A stretch of DNA of 64,000 bases from Lucifuga dentata. Taxonomy: Eukaryota > Chordata > Actinopteri > Ophidiiformes > Bythitidae. The notes beneath the pieces were generated by a model, which ran no database searches, was not told where the DNA came from, and was given only the letters and a program-made list of their open reading frames with translations. This document shows, in pieces, positions 1 through 10,584 of this stretch (positions are counted from its first letter, which is position 1; each line of letters starts with the position of its first letter). The stretch is taken from positions 1-64,000 of the forward strand of contig VXCM01003241.1 in the NCBI GenBank assembly GCA_014773175.1, read 5' to 3'. The translations under genes and the position numbers were made by a program.

Positions 1-64
1 AAAGAACTTAACTTGTTAGAGTTGTACTGTGTGCTGCATTTGGGTCCAAACCCCACCCGTCACA
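1..64 (+). mobile_element. 3' end of an LTR (same family as 44561-45027)
   Basis: The last 44 bases (21-64) are identical to the reverse complement of the start of the LTR at 44561-45027, and the first 20 are similar. The element ends in CACCCGTCACA, so its 3' boundary is base 64. The rest lies outside the window. It is noncoding. Confidence 0.75.
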
Positions 65-326
65 GATATGATTCAGCCCAGTTATATTTTCTCCAGATGT
101 TAAAATGACTCCTATGCAGAAGTCAAATTATGACTTTGCTAGACTTCCTGAAATTAATTCATTTAATGATACGGTCAAAACTGTGACCATTATTTTGGTT
201 TTGATGGAATGGTATAGTATAAAGTAGAATGGTGCTTATTAGAGGCCATACCTCCACCAAGACCAAACAAGCCTAGACAAAATTTGTTTGTTCTAATAAT
301 TAGAGAGTCTACAAAAAATGACAATG

Positions 327-327
<1 letters not shown>

Positions 328-362
<35 letters not shown>

Positions 363-381
363 TTTTATTATTATTATTATT
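328..381. repeat. (TAA)n followed by (TTA)n, self-complementary microsatellite
   Basis: A run of about 11 TAA units is followed directly by TTA units, so the two halves can pair as a hairpin. It lies next to the left end of a family A MITE. Confidence 0.9.
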
Positions 382-391
382 AGTATAAGAC

Positions 392-1080
392 TTAAAGGAC
401 CATACCAGCCATTTTGCATGTTTGAGCTTAATATATTCAATTTTCATATGTTTCAATTTTCATAAGTTACGTTACTGATATTTCCCAAAGCATACCACTG
501 GATACTAGTAGTACTACTGGAATAGTGAATTAAAATTTTTCTTCCGACCTTACAGACCACCATTGGTTTCAGTTCATTCTGATACATATTAAAATCAACT
601 TGTTGATACTTGAAACGTTCTTGGGATAAGTAATCCATCATCAGAACAAGACATGTATTCAGGTTTTGTTTTTTTTGTTTTTTTGAAGTTTTCTAATTTT
701 CATGTTTAAGCACAATAAAAAGCATGGAGTGAATGTATGTCACCACCGGGGAATATAGTCCCAAAAGAAGACCTGCGTTTATGGAAAAATTTAAATGACC
801 GTGACTTCANCGGGGAATATAGTCCCAAAAGAAGACCTGCGTTTATGGAAAAATTTAAATGACCGTGACTTCATAAAGCTGCTTAACTATTAGCAGGAGA
901 AACATGGATTTTTAAGGTGGGTGTATCGCTTGAATATTAGATTTTGAAAGATTAAGATGTTTTGCAAAATATCAGGAAAGCTGAAATACGGTTTTATCCT
1001 TTGAGAAATGGTGGTCAGTAGCATAAGAAAATTGAATATATTAGGTTCAAACATGCAAAATGGCCAGTATGGTCCTTTAA
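392..1080 (+). mobile_element. Family A MITE, TTAA-flanked, copy 1
   Basis: The left end reads TTAAAGGACCATACC and the right end reads GGTATGGTCCTTTAA-like (AGTATGGTCCTTTAA). The terminal inverted repeats are long, about 75-90 bp, and contain the shared block around TGCATGTTTGAGC. TTAA at both ends is the likely target duplication. There is no transposase inside. The apparent length is inflated by about 64 bp because of the assembly duplication at 747-873. Five other near full-length copies lie in this window. TTAA targets are known for piggyBac and Kolobok transposons; the ends do not look like the usual piggyBac CCY start, so the superfamily is uncertain. Confidence 0.85.
747..873. other. 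Assembly scar: 63-bp direct duplication around N810
   Basis: Bases 747-809 and 811-873 are identical and separated only by a single N. Other copies of family A carry this segment once, so the second copy is an unmerged contig overlap. Confidence 0.9.
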
Positions 1081-1086
1081 TTTCTA

Positions 1087-1127
1087 GTGTGTGTGTGTGT
1101 GTATATATGTATATATATATATATATA
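1087..1127. repeat. (GT)n/(TA)n microsatellite
   Basis: A GT run passes into a TA run directly after the right end of the family A copy. Confidence 0.9.
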
Positions 1128-1424
1128 AAAGAAATAACACGTTTCCGGATCTAGAGTAAATTGCACCTATTGATAGTCTATCATGAGATAAATATGCCTG
1201 GTTTTTTGTGCATTATTTTAAAAAGAATTACCAAAAAAAAGTATTGTCATATCATTTTAAAATATAAAAATACTACCTTGTATTCCAATGTTAATAAATT
1301 ATTTTTAATAAACACTGGATCCACCTGGACCCAGATCAGCACCCTCATTTAATGGGCTCTTTCCTGCCATGCCCCCACTCTCCCATCAAGTTTCAGCAGA
1401 ACTTTTTACGTAATTCTGCTGTCA

Positions 1425-1464
1425 AAAGAAAAAAAAAAAAAAAATNAAAAAAAAAAAAAAAATC
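1425..1464. repeat. Poly-A run with N1446
   Basis: A run of about 35 A bases is broken by a single N, a homopolymer assembly break. Confidence 0.9.
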
Positions 1465-2786
1465 AGACATGGAAGAAAACATAACTTTTAATTGTGTTGA
1501 TTTCTTATAAACTATTTGATTTGAAATGTGTAAATGGTTATACAACCAAATCTATTTACTTCCTGTTTATGCCTCAGGACAGCATGTGTAGACAATGCAA
1601 ATATTTTTACCATATTTGGTATCAGTGTAATCGGGTCAACAGTTTATCATTGCTGTGTTATGAAGTCTGTTCTGCAACACTGATATCCTGCTCACACATC
1701 ATGTAAATCTGTCAGTCGTGCCTGCAAACTGCAGTCTAAATCCTGATAAATACAAGATAAGAAAACAAACAGGTGTAACCGAACAACTTGTGCAAATTCT
1801 CACCACAAAGTATCTCTAATGTGACCAATAATAATATATTTTATTTTAACTAATTTTAACTAATATTTAACTAACTAATAACTAATATTTTAACTTTTAC
1901 AACATCAACAGTGAATATAATAAAGGCCTACATGTTGTGTTGATGTAAGGGGTAAAATTCATGTCCTGCAAGCAGGGGAAATCTGGGATTATGTACAATA
2001 CAGGACGATTTTAACTGTGTTTATTATAAATTGTTCTGCACTCATACATTGACTTTATCTCAGTTTGTAAAGAGTTTTTCCACCTCAAAGCTCCAAGTTT
2101 ACATCATTTCAGCACCAAGCTGCAGTTTATCATGAATATGTGCTGTAGGAATGCATGAATTTTGTCACTGTAACCCTGGATTTGTGTTTCAGACACAAGA
2201 AGTACAAACTGCTCACTTGGAAATAAAAAGAACAAAAAATCTTGTTACCATGGAGTCTGAGTAATGACAACAGAAGGTCAATATAAAGGAAAGACTCTAA
2301 TTTTACCAGCAGACAGAGAACTGCGGTCAAATTTACACAAACTTACCATTTATGAGCCCACGAGCAGCAGTAAATACGGAGCCATTAGGAAAACACTTTG
2401 AGCATTTAATGAAGAGTAAAACGACATTAACTGAATCTTTAATCCGTTGCCTCTAGGGTATTGTGCTTTTATTTACAGTCACGTGACGGGAAGTTACAGG
2501 ATTCTAAGCCATTTAATGCTGCGGCTCTTTGGCAATTTTTGTGTTACCAAACTGAAATCTGCATTTAAATCCTGCAAAAGCTGCAGTGTCTGTGATGCAC
2601 ATTTACGTGCATGCTACATTGCGATTAAGGTGATAATGCAAGTAAGATGTATACATGGACGGAATTAAAAGGATTCCGTGGTTTGCCTAATATACATGAA
2701 GTGTTGCATAATCGGACTTTGTGTGTCCACCACGAGGAAACTCCGATTATGTTTACATGCTTGTGTAGCAGTGTGTACTCAGCAGG
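1465..2786. other. AT-rich noncoding stretch, no gene seen
   Basis: Only short chance open frames occur. At 2708-2716 and 2742-2750 there is a 9-bp inverted repeat (ATAATCGGA / TCCGATTAT), possibly part of a degraded MITE. Nothing else is recognised. Confidence 0.6.
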
Positions 2787-2811
2787 GTGTGTGTGTGTGT
2801 GTGTGTGTGTG
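2787..2811. repeat. (GT)n microsatellite
   Basis: About 12 GT units. Confidence 0.95.
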
Positions 2812-2871
2812 GCAATAACAGGCCTCAATCCATCCTGTTTTGGCATTTACTGGCCATTTATTTCACTGGCA

Positions 2872-3091
2872 AAGATCAAATAACATTTAGCCTAAGATCA
2901 AATAACAGTTAGCCTAAGATCAAATACCAGTTAGCCTAAGATCAGATAGCAGTTAGCCTAAGATCAAATAACAGTTAGCCTAAGATCAAATACCAGTTAG
3001 CCTAAGATCATATACCAGTTAGCCTAAGATCAGATAGCAGTTAGCCTAAGATCATATACCAGTTAACCTAAGATCAGATAGCAGCTAGCCT
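2872..3091. repeat. 22-bp minisatellite, block 1 (exactly 10 units)
   Basis: Ten head-to-tail 22-bp units based on AAGATCAGATAGCAGTTAGC followed by CT. Variants at the seventh to twelfth bases (AAATAA, AAATAC, CATATAC, CAGATAG) alternate between units. The array continues after the MITE at 3097-3439. Confidence 0.95.
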
Positions 3092-3096
3092 AATAC

Positions 3097-3439
3097 TGCA
3101 TTCACATGTTGACAGTAGAAAAATGCCCAACCTCCGACAGCAGCAGAACGCAGCGCCAGACGGCAGGCAACAATGGTAGATGCTGAGTCGTTACCTTGGC
3201 AATTGGCAATAGCGAATCAGTATTGGTGGGACCGTGCATTTATCTTTGCCGCTGCAGTAAGTGGAAAAAGTTGAAAATTTTATTTTATTTAATTTTATTT
3301 TTTTCGATGGCACGTTCCGCCTGGCCACGCGGTGTGCCGCTTTCACCGCCAGCAGCGGCGGATTTTCCGTCCTCCTCTCATTGAAAAGAATGGAACAAAT
3401 AGTTTTCCATCTACCGCATACCGTCAATATGTGAATGCA
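3097..3439. mobile_element. MITE inserted in the minisatellite
   Basis: The ends form a terminal inverted repeat: TGCATTCACATGTTGAC on the left and GTCAATATGTGAATGCA on the right. The inside is noncoding and GC-richer than its surroundings. The element splits an otherwise continuous 22-bp minisatellite, so it inserted after the array formed. A fragment in the opposite orientation lies at 50973-51086. No clear target duplication is visible, so the superfamily is unknown. Confidence 0.8.
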
Positions 3440-3443
3440 TCTT

Positions 3444-3651
3444 AAGATCAAATAGCAGTTAGCCTAAGATCGGATAGCAGTTAGCCTAAGATCAGATAGC
3501 AGTTAGCCTAAGATCAGACAGCAGTTAGCCTAAGATCAGATAGCAGTTAACATAAGATCAGATAGCAGTTAGCCTAAGATCAGATAGCAGTTAACATAAG
3601 ATCAGATAGCAGTTAGCCTAAGATCAGATCAGATTAGATAGCAGTTAGCCT
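3444..3651. repeat. 22-bp minisatellite, block 2 (8 units plus one 32-bp unit)
   Basis: Eight 22-bp units of the same repeat as block 1, then one 32-bp unit in which ATCAG is partly duplicated. Two units end in TTAACAT instead of TTAGCCT. Block 2 units are more uniform (mostly CAGATAGCAG) than block 1 units. Confidence 0.95.
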
Positions 3652-3699
3652 TAGGTCAGATCATGAAAAAAATGTTTTTCCTTGCCCATGCATATATAC

Positions 3700-3892
3700 T
3701 ATAGTCATCCTTCAGCCTATCAAACCTGAGAATTTGGAAAGCCAAAACCTCTGCGTTGTTTCCATTTTAGGTAAGCATGTGTTTCTACAAGCTGTNTATA
3801 GTCATCCTTCAGCCTATCAAACCTGAGAATTTGGAAAGCCAAAACCTCTGCGTTGTTTCCATTTTAGGTAAGCATGTGTTTCTACAAGCTGT
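3700..3892. other. Assembly scar: 96-bp direct duplication around N3796
   Basis: Bases 3700-3795 and 3797-3892 are identical and separated by a single N. Confidence 0.9.
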
Positions 3893-3902
3893 TTTGATTT
3901 TG

Positions 3903-3928
3903 GTCTTTTTGTTACGTAACAAAAAGAC
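3903..3928. repeat. 26-bp perfect palindrome
   Basis: The core TTTTTGTTACGTAACAAAAA is extended by GTC and GAC to a perfect palindrome with no spacer, centred on ACGT. It lies 100 bp upstream of the THAP relic. Confidence 0.9.
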
Positions 3929-4027
3929 ACATTTGCCTGATGCCCAGCTCCAAGGCGGACAACCACTCCTCTCTGCTGTCAGTGCATATAGCCACCATTG
4001 TTGTAGTTCGCTAATACAGACTCAGAG

Positions 4028-4304
4028 ATGTCAAAGATTCGAGCGAGACACGCCAAATGTTGTGTTGCTGGCTGCAGAAACCAACATAAAATGTCTGTAT
4101 TCCCTGCCAGCATCAGAGGCTAAAAAGAAACAGTGGTTAGATTTTATTTATGACAACAACGTTCCGGCTGCAGTGGCTGCTAGTCGTTCGTCTGTGCTAA
4201 CCACTTCACCAACGAGGGACAGTACAACGATGGCTTAGCCTCGAAACTAAAGATGGATCCATACCAACTGTACGTGACCCAACAACAGCAAATGTGCAAT
4301 CGGT
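4028..4304 (+). pseudogene. Decayed THAP-type C2CH zinc-finger exon
   Basis: THAP domains are DNA-binding zinc fingers (C-x2-4-C ... C-x2-H) found in host factors and in P-element and Kolobok transposases. From ATG 4028 the first frame gives MSKIRARHAKCCVAGC, which supplies the Cys pair. The frame then shifts, and EAKKKQWLDFIYDNN gives the usual Trp region. A third frame gives VCANHFTNEG, the Cys-x2-His-Phe motif. Another shift gives KDGSIPTVRD, like the AVPTxF end of THAP domains. The block ends at a good splice donor (CG|GTAAGTG, GT at 4303). At least three frameshifts show it is not functional. It may be an exon of a transposon or of a dead gene copy. Confidence 0.65.
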
Positions 4305-4356
4305 AAGTGTCGCCACTTTGTGATAATATTTATAGTTTATTCCAAGTAAGGTGCCT

Positions 4357-4483
4357 GATAACATGTTGCGTTTTGCTAACGTGTGTGCTATTAGCTTGTT
4401 AGCATCATTGTTTTGATTTNGATAACATGTTGCGTTTTGCTAACGTGTGTGCTATTAGCTTGTTAGCATCATTGTTTTGATTT
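4357..4483. other. Assembly scar: 63-bp direct duplication around N4420
   Basis: Bases 4357-4419 and 4421-4483 are identical across a single N. Confidence 0.9.
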
Positions 4484-5368
4484 TTAAATAGTCTATGGAG
4501 TGTTGTTGATAAATCAGTTGCCTTGTGTGGAGAGAAAGAGAATCGGTTATGGTATTTTATGGTACTTAACATGTTTATCCGTGAGCATGTCTGCATGACA
4601 TACGGAGATGTGTGTTTTCGTTCAGACACCACCCGCCCGTACGCCCTCTGTGGCTTTCTGAAGCTCTGTGCACGGCGGCGGCACAGAGGTGTCCGTGACT
4701 TATATTTCATTATATTGTTGGTTAATGAAATGTACCCGTATTCACGAATATGTAGGATCTTACTACAGACATTCCTGTAGGCTGCTGTATGAACCATTTG
4801 TTTACTGTTTATTTGTATTGTCCGGCTTGTTTCTGTTCTGAGACACAGCTGCTAACACGTATGTTGGAAACACTTTCTGTTTTATAGCGTCTGTTGTCCA
4901 AAGTATTGATTATACATTTAGTATTTTAATTTTAATTTCTTTTTTTTTAGTCTTTTATTTGATGAACATGGGCGCTGAAACTTGAAAATGAACTAAATGG
5001 ATTACTTCTTTTTTTTTGAAGCAGTGGAATGTCTGGGCGTCTTATAATAGCAGTGAAAATACGGTAGTATTTACTGAGTCTGTGATGGTGGGTCTGATTC
5101 AGGATCAAACATGTACGGTCTCACTACATGGGATCCTGCAGGGGTTCTCCTGAAACGCCTGCCATGTTGGTTTACTTCTTTTCTGCATATTCATGGTTTG
5201 TACCCTCCTCCAGAACCCAAGCCATCAGGCAGCCAATCAGAGCACGCCTCATTAACATAGCATCCCCGCCCACTCAAAACAGCTCATAGTGATGGCAGGC
5301 AGAAACTGGGAGGAAGAAGAGGTCTCAGAGCCTGGATGTGTGGGGTTTTTTGGAACAGATATCATAAC

Positions 5369-5503
5369 CTTGGTTTAAAGACACATTTGACTTGTTTTAA
5401 ACTGCTAAAAAAAAGCATGACATGGGACCTTTAAGNCTTGGTTTAAAGACACATTTGACTTGTTTTAAACTGCTAAAAAAAAGCATGACATGGGACCTTT
5501 AAG
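5369..5503. other. Assembly scar: 67-bp direct duplication around N5436
   Basis: Bases 5369-5435 and 5437-5503 are identical across a single N. The repeated segment is the TTAA-type transposon terminus, so only one true terminus is likely. Confidence 0.9.
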
Positions 5504-5509
5504 GTTTAA

Positions 5510-6379
5510 TTAAAAACCATGGCCATAAGACATGTCTCCAATTTCTATTTAAAAGTAGCCAGTATGGTGTCTAGTCTGAGATCTTCAGGTAGTTTGTAGC
5601 AGATGTGAGCAGCACAGAAGCTAAAAGCAGCTTCAGGAACCACGAGTAGACCAGAACCAGCTGACCTGAGAGGACCAGTATAGACCAGTACCAGCTGTCA
5701 ATAAAACTATGTATGCATGTGTGCATGTGTGTGTGCGTGTGTGACTGCATGTATTTGAATCTGAGATGCCACGTCGTCTCAGATTTTACAGAGTACTTCT
5801 CCTCCTTTAACAGCAGCCATTTTGAAAGATAAAAGTTTTTTTTTTGCTCACATTCCCACACAGATTTGTCCAGCAGTCTCAAGATTTAAACCAACGGATG
5901 CCACCTTCTCTAACCTCTTAAGCTGTCGTCAATTCTGTTATTGTGCACTAAATCTGCTAATGAGCCTGAATTCCTGTGACCGCTGGCACAGTCAGCATGA
6001 CACCCAGAACATTTTTTGTTTTTTGCTCCTCAGTGTTTCTCCCTGTCAGATGCAGCTTGATTCCTGGAGAAAAACTTAAATGAAGTCTGTAAGATGTCCT
6101 CTCATTCAGGGCAGCAGTTACCAACGGGAGATGAAATGTTGTAAAATCTCACAATCGTGCCTTTGACGTGTGTGTGTGTGTGTGTGTGTACTCGTGTAGC
6201 TTATGGTGAAATTACGATTCCTGTGATCCCATTTTATCTACTTTGAACCTATGAGGGAAAAATTATTATGACATGAATGTTACGCTTCCTCTCTGTGCAT
6301 TTTTTTTTTTTTAATTTATGATTTTTCTATCAACCTCTCTAGTTGTTGAGTTTTGCTTTCTTTTCCTTAAAAATAATTA
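5510..6379. other. Noncoding stretch, no gene seen
   Basis: It contains a GT/TG-rich segment near 5710-5740 and a (TG)n run at 6168-6189. No coding or mobile-element signal was recognised. Confidence 0.6.
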
Positions 6380-6918
6380 CTGTATATACTTGAGTATAAG
6401 ACGAGTTTTTATTACCAAATTTCACAAAGCAAATCGGCTTATACACAAGAAATTCAAATTTGATCCCTGAGAATGAAATTTCCAGGAGTGGAAATACTAC
6501 CCATTACCACTACCCATGGAAACTAAATCATACCTTAGAATGAGATATTTCCTGACTAAACATCTTATCCAGCACATTTTGTGGCAGCCAGTAAGCGCTG
6601 TTGTGATTGGTCAGTTATGGTAATCAGCTGCTGAAATAAATATGTTTACCGGTACTGGTACGTGGATTATTTTCAGAAAATCACAGGAACACTACAACAA
6701 TACCCAGAAAAACAGGTAATTTGCTAAATAAATAAATTGATGGAACAACATCAGGGGATTGGCTTATATACAGGTTTCTTTAAAAATTTAAATTTGCAGG
6801 TCAANGGAACAACATCAGGGGATTGGCTTATATACAGGTTTCTTTAAAAATTTAAATTTGCAGGTCAAAATTGGGGGCTTAGCTTGTACACGAGATCAGC
6901 TTATACTTGAGTATACAG
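6380..6918. mobile_element. TA-flanked MITE (Tc1/mariner-type target)
   Basis: The left end CTGTATATACTTGAGTATAAG and the right end CTTATACTTGAGTATACAG are inverted repeats. Each is bordered by TA (6378-6379 and 6919-6920), the target duplication typical of Tc1/mariner elements. The inside has no transposase. The length is inflated by the assembly duplication at 6742-6868. Confidence 0.8.
6742..6868. other. Assembly scar: 63-bp direct duplication around N6805
   Basis: Bases 6742-6804 and 6806-6868 are identical across a single N. Confidence 0.9.
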
Positions 6919-7442
6919 TATATGGTATCCTCTGCTGCTGGTCACTCTTCGGAGTGCCTTGCTCAAGGGCGTTTCATCAGCATTTTTGAATATGAAAGTG
7001 TTGCACATCCACTCCAGGTTTACACGGTTTGGAGTTTGTTCTACGGCCCAGTCGTGTTTTAATAAAATGTAAATGTTTAAATATATGATTGTGATGGAAT
7101 TGTGATTTGATAGTGCTTTGCACTGGCTGGGGAGCTGTTCCTACTACCTCTGCTGGAGGTTAAGAGAAGTACAACTAGATTGTATCAGCGTCTGCTCCAC
7201 ATAAAGCTCAACACATGTATGGAGAGCTTAAATCTTCTATTTTTTGTAAAAAGCAAAATCAATAATCATGAAACAAATCTGTGGCAGATTGTTTTATTTT
7301 TATTGCTCACTTCATTGTTCTGCTGGTGATGCATGGGTGATCTATATCTATATATTTTGTTTTCCACAATAGTACTGAGTTAATGATGTGTATTTTATAG
7401 TTATTTTTGTTAATGGCTTTTTGTTGGACCTTAGGGTGCCTT

Positions 7443-7780
7443 TTAAAGGACCATACCATCGATTTTGCATGTTTGAGCCTAATATATTCAATTTTCATAC
7501 ATGTTACATTACTGACAATCATTTCCCAAAGGATAAAACATAAAACCGTATTTCAACTTTCCTGATATTTTGCTAAATCTCTTAATCTTTCAAAATCAAA
7601 TATTGAAGTGATACACTCAACTTAAAAATCAATGTTTTGCCTGCTAATAGTTACACAGCTTGATGAAGTCAAGGTCATTTAAACTTTTCAATAAACGCAG
7701 GTCTTCTTTTGGGACTATATTCCCCGGTGGAGATGTGCATTTACTCCATGCTTTTTATTGCACTTAAATGCTAAAATTAC

Positions 7781-7815
<35 letters not shown>

Positions 7816-7983
7816 NATTTTAATAGCGTACCAGAATGAACTGAAACCAATGGCAGTCTGGAAGGTAGGAAAAACAATTTTTAATTCACCGTTCCAGTAG
7901 AATGATGTGGGAAATGATTGTATGTGTATGAAAATTGAATAAATTAGGCTCAAACATGCAAAATGGGTGGTATGGTTCTTTAA
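7443..7983 (-). mobile_element. Family A MITE, copy 2
   Basis: The element starts TTAAAGGACCATACCATCGA and ends TATGGTTCTTTAA, with TTAA at both borders and inverted repeats of about 85 bp. The internal sequence is the reverse complement of copy 1. A poly-A run with N7816 lies in the middle. Confidence 0.85.
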
Positions 7984-8193
7984 CATCTGGTCAGGGACTG
8001 CAGATAAAAATTAGCTTTTTGGGCTGTGGCTCATTTATGGTGTTCTGTTTTGCTGATAGTACTCATTGTCAGTACTCATTGTCCCTGACAAATAAACTAA
8101 TAAATGAAATAAAGTGGAAAAAGTCATGCATATAGATATGATTTTTGCAACTGCCTCATTGAGTCAACAACCATTTTCCCTCACTTTAGATAC

Positions 8194-8208
8194 ATCTCTC
8201 TCTCTCTT

Positions 8209-8254
<46 letters not shown>
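8194..8254. repeat. (TC)n then (AC)n compound microsatellite
   Basis: A CT run of about 22 bp passes into about 20 AC units. The same CT-to-CA arrangement recurs at 28706-28821. Confidence 0.95.
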
Positions 8255-8257
<3 letters not shown>

Positions 8258-8648
8258 CCTGGGTCCTCTGGCCACGTGCGAATGAATGTGTGTGTGTGTG
8301 TAGTGACCTGTGCCTGTGGACAGGAGGTTTGGTGAGCTTGTACAGATGGGTTGCGTTTAAAGCTGTAGAGGAAAAAGAGACGGGCACATGGCATGAAGAG
8401 CAGGGACACGTGGAAAAGCATGAATGGAAAAAAAAAAAAACAACACGTATGGCACATACAGACTAACACATGTCACCGACATGTTACATAACTGTATTCT
8501 TCATGAAGGCTCATCTGAGAATTAGCTGAACACACAACATGTCATGTACATTGTACACCAAAGCAGATGTGAGAGAAAGAGCCAGCTGAAAATGTTGAGG
8601 TATTAAAAGTAAATAATGTAAACGCTTCATATAAATGATTTTTATCTG

Positions 8649-8674
8649 TTTTTTTTTTTTTTTTTTTTTTTTTT
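8649..8674. repeat. Poly-T run (26 T)
   Basis: Simple homopolymer in otherwise AT-rich noncoding DNA (8260-9016 holds no recognised gene). Confidence 0.9.
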
Positions 8675-9016
8675 AACCTACCATGAGCTAATATTTCTGC
8701 AGTGGTTGTATTTTTGATTTACAATCTATATTTAGTATTTAGGACTTAATTAAAGTTAATATTGTGATGGAAAATGTGCACATTTTGTGGTGAAATCTCC
8801 CTAAATCATCATTATTGATCTTACTTTGCACAATCAAGAAGGAGCTCCCTCTTTGTATTTGATATTACATCATATTTATCAATAGTGAGCTTTTGCAGAA
8901 TGTTTGGAATACTATTTTTCCTTTCTTTTGGATGAGACAAGTTCTAACCTCCTTTGGACAGATAGCTTTCTCTGTTCAGGGTTTAATAGCTAGAACTCAC
9001 TCACTACCTATAGATC

Positions 9017-9600
9017 TTAAAGGACCATACCGATGATCATGCATGTTTGAGTCCAATATATAAAACCAGCATACATGTTACATTGCTGATAACCAATTTC
9101 CAATACATAAAGCTGTATTTAAGATTTCCTGTTATTTTTTTTTTCAAATCCCCTAATCTTTCAAAATCAAATATTCGGGTGATAGATCCACCTTAAAAAT
9201 TCAATATTTCACCTGCTAACATTTATGCACAATTGTAGAAGGCATGGCCATTTTAATTTCTCGGTAAAAGCCATCTTCTCCTGGAACTATATTTTCTGGT
9301 GGAGACATACATCGTCTCCATGCAGCTCCGTGTTGGATCTGTTAAATAAAGTTACTTCATCAAAAAAACCTAATAGGCATTATGTTTGCTGTGATAGGTT
9401 ATGTATCGCAAGCATGTTTCAAGTCTCTATAAGTTGCTTTTAGCCTACTGAATGAACTGAAGCCAATGGCAGTTTGGAAGGTAGGAAAAACAATTCTAAA
9501 CTTTACTGCTAAAGTAGTATATGTTGGGAAATGGTTGTCGAAATGTGTATGTGGATTATATTGGGCTCAAACATGAATGATTATCAGTATGATCTTTTAA
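9017..9600 (-). mobile_element. Family A MITE, copy 3
   Basis: The left border is TTAAAGGACCATACC and the right border is TATGATCTTTTAA. The interior shows the family signature around TTCAAAATCAAATATTC and the block encoding the inverse of GGACTATATTCC. It is more diverged than copies 2 and 5. Confidence 0.85.
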
Positions 9601-9734
9601 ATTGGATCATAACTGGAACTAATATAAATCTAAACTGAAACAATATTTGAAAAGTGGTCAAGACTGCAATCATGGGTGATCAGGCGTCTTTTGTTTTTAA
9701 CTTTATTATTTGATTAACTCTTATAAATATCTCT

Positions 9735-9780
9735 TATAAATACTGATACAAGTCACTGGTGACTTGTATCAGTATTTATA
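9735..9780. repeat. Inverted repeat: 22-bp arms, 2-bp loop
   Basis: The arms 9735-9756 and 9759-9780 are perfect reverse complements (core ACTGATACAAGTCAC). This could extrude as a hairpin. No terminator or RNA gene context is seen. Confidence 0.9.
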
Positions 9781-9944
9781 CTGCTTCTTAATACTGAATT
9801 CTATTGTAGGTTATGTTTTTGATTTTATTGTTTTATCTTGGTTACTTGTATACATATTTATATTGCCTCATATGTATTTTAATATTGTATTATACTGACG
9901 GTTATGTAAAAGCCCATCTGGGGAAAAGATTTGCAAATTAGCCT

Positions 9945-10300
9945 TCACTATGAATGCTATGATATGTGGCATTAGTTTATTCTGGTCATACGCTCATGCA
10001 TCAGTCCCTATTCAAATAAACATATAAATAAAATAAATGCTTCACTTTAGTATTTTGCTTTACCACTGAACAAGAAGTGAAGTGAAGTGAAGTGAAGTTT
10101 TCTTCAAGTGTTTATAGGTGGCCATGTTAGAGGAAACACCATGAATGCCCCATGTGAGGTTTCTTGACCAGCATGATAGCAATCACATCATAGCATTTTT
10201 AGCCAAGGTTGCAAACCCTAGCCTTGGCTAAAAATGGTATGATATGCAGCATTAGTTTATCCTATGAATGACATATGTCTCTGCATCGGTCCCTATGCTT
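9945..10300. repeat. Diverged direct repeats around a hairpin
   Basis: Bases near 9949-10010 and 10233-10300 share GTATGATATG.GGCATTAGTTTAT-like sequence and a following CAT.AGTCCCTAT-like motif in the same order. Between them, 10188-10242 is an inverted repeat; its core arms 10194-10208 and 10222-10236 (CATTTTTAGCCAAGG) match perfectly. A (GAAGT)n run lies at 10073-10098. This is probably a decayed element. Confidence 0.6.
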
Positions 10301-10584
10301 CCACCAAACTCACTGTCTGTCTCTGATCTAAAGGGTTTTCATTAGAGGCCAATACAATGCATAAAAAAACCCCAAAAAAACCCAAAACTAATTGTACGGT
10401 AATTATCAGGGACGAGTGGACAACAGTTATTTCATTGTTTAGATAAAAAACATGTTATTGAGAATGGAGACTCGTGTTTGGTAAAACCACCACCCACATG
10501 GATGGACGTTAGAAAGGTGCACAGATCCTGACTGTGTAGCCTTTTATCCCACATTTTTGTCTTGTGGGAGAAAATATGAGAATA

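Larger units (their letters stand above)
3651..5502 (+). mobile_element. Possible THAP-bearing, TTAA-terminated DNA transposon relic
   Basis: The right boundary is clear: a terminus reading CATGGGACCTTTAA (ACATGGGACC then TTTAA, 5490-5502) with an outer TTAA. Upstream, at 4028-4304, is a decayed THAP zinc finger. A left end is not certain; TTAGGTCAGATCATG at 3651 is only a weak mirror of the right end. Kolobok elements are known to combine TTAA target duplications with a THAP domain, so a Kolobok-like relic is a reasonable guess. The THAP exon could also be an unrelated gene fragment next to a MITE. Confidence 0.35.

Noticed and set aside
190..456. Minus-strand open frame with a Leu run and a second frame at 453-641
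   Set aside because: The frame crosses an AAT/TTA microsatellite and the end of a MITE. Residue runs come from the microsatellite and no protein family is recognisable.
2872..3651. Regularly spaced repeats considered as a CRISPR array
   Set aside because: The units are head-to-tail with no unique spacers, and the genome is eukaryotic; it is a minisatellite.
3777..4238. 153-codon frame taken as one intact gene
   Set aside because: Its first part spans an assembly duplication with an N, and only its second half holds THAP-like residues. The key Cys/His motifs lie in other frames, so it is a broken relic.
6950..7040. TGCCTTGCTCAAGGGC-like text, also a weaker match near 30217-30320
   Set aside because: It resembles tails of common fish repeats, but the match is too short to annotate as an element.
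8114..8469. Several overlapping frames with His-Thr or Cys-Val runs
   Set aside because: They are translations of CA/GT and CT microsatellites in all frames.
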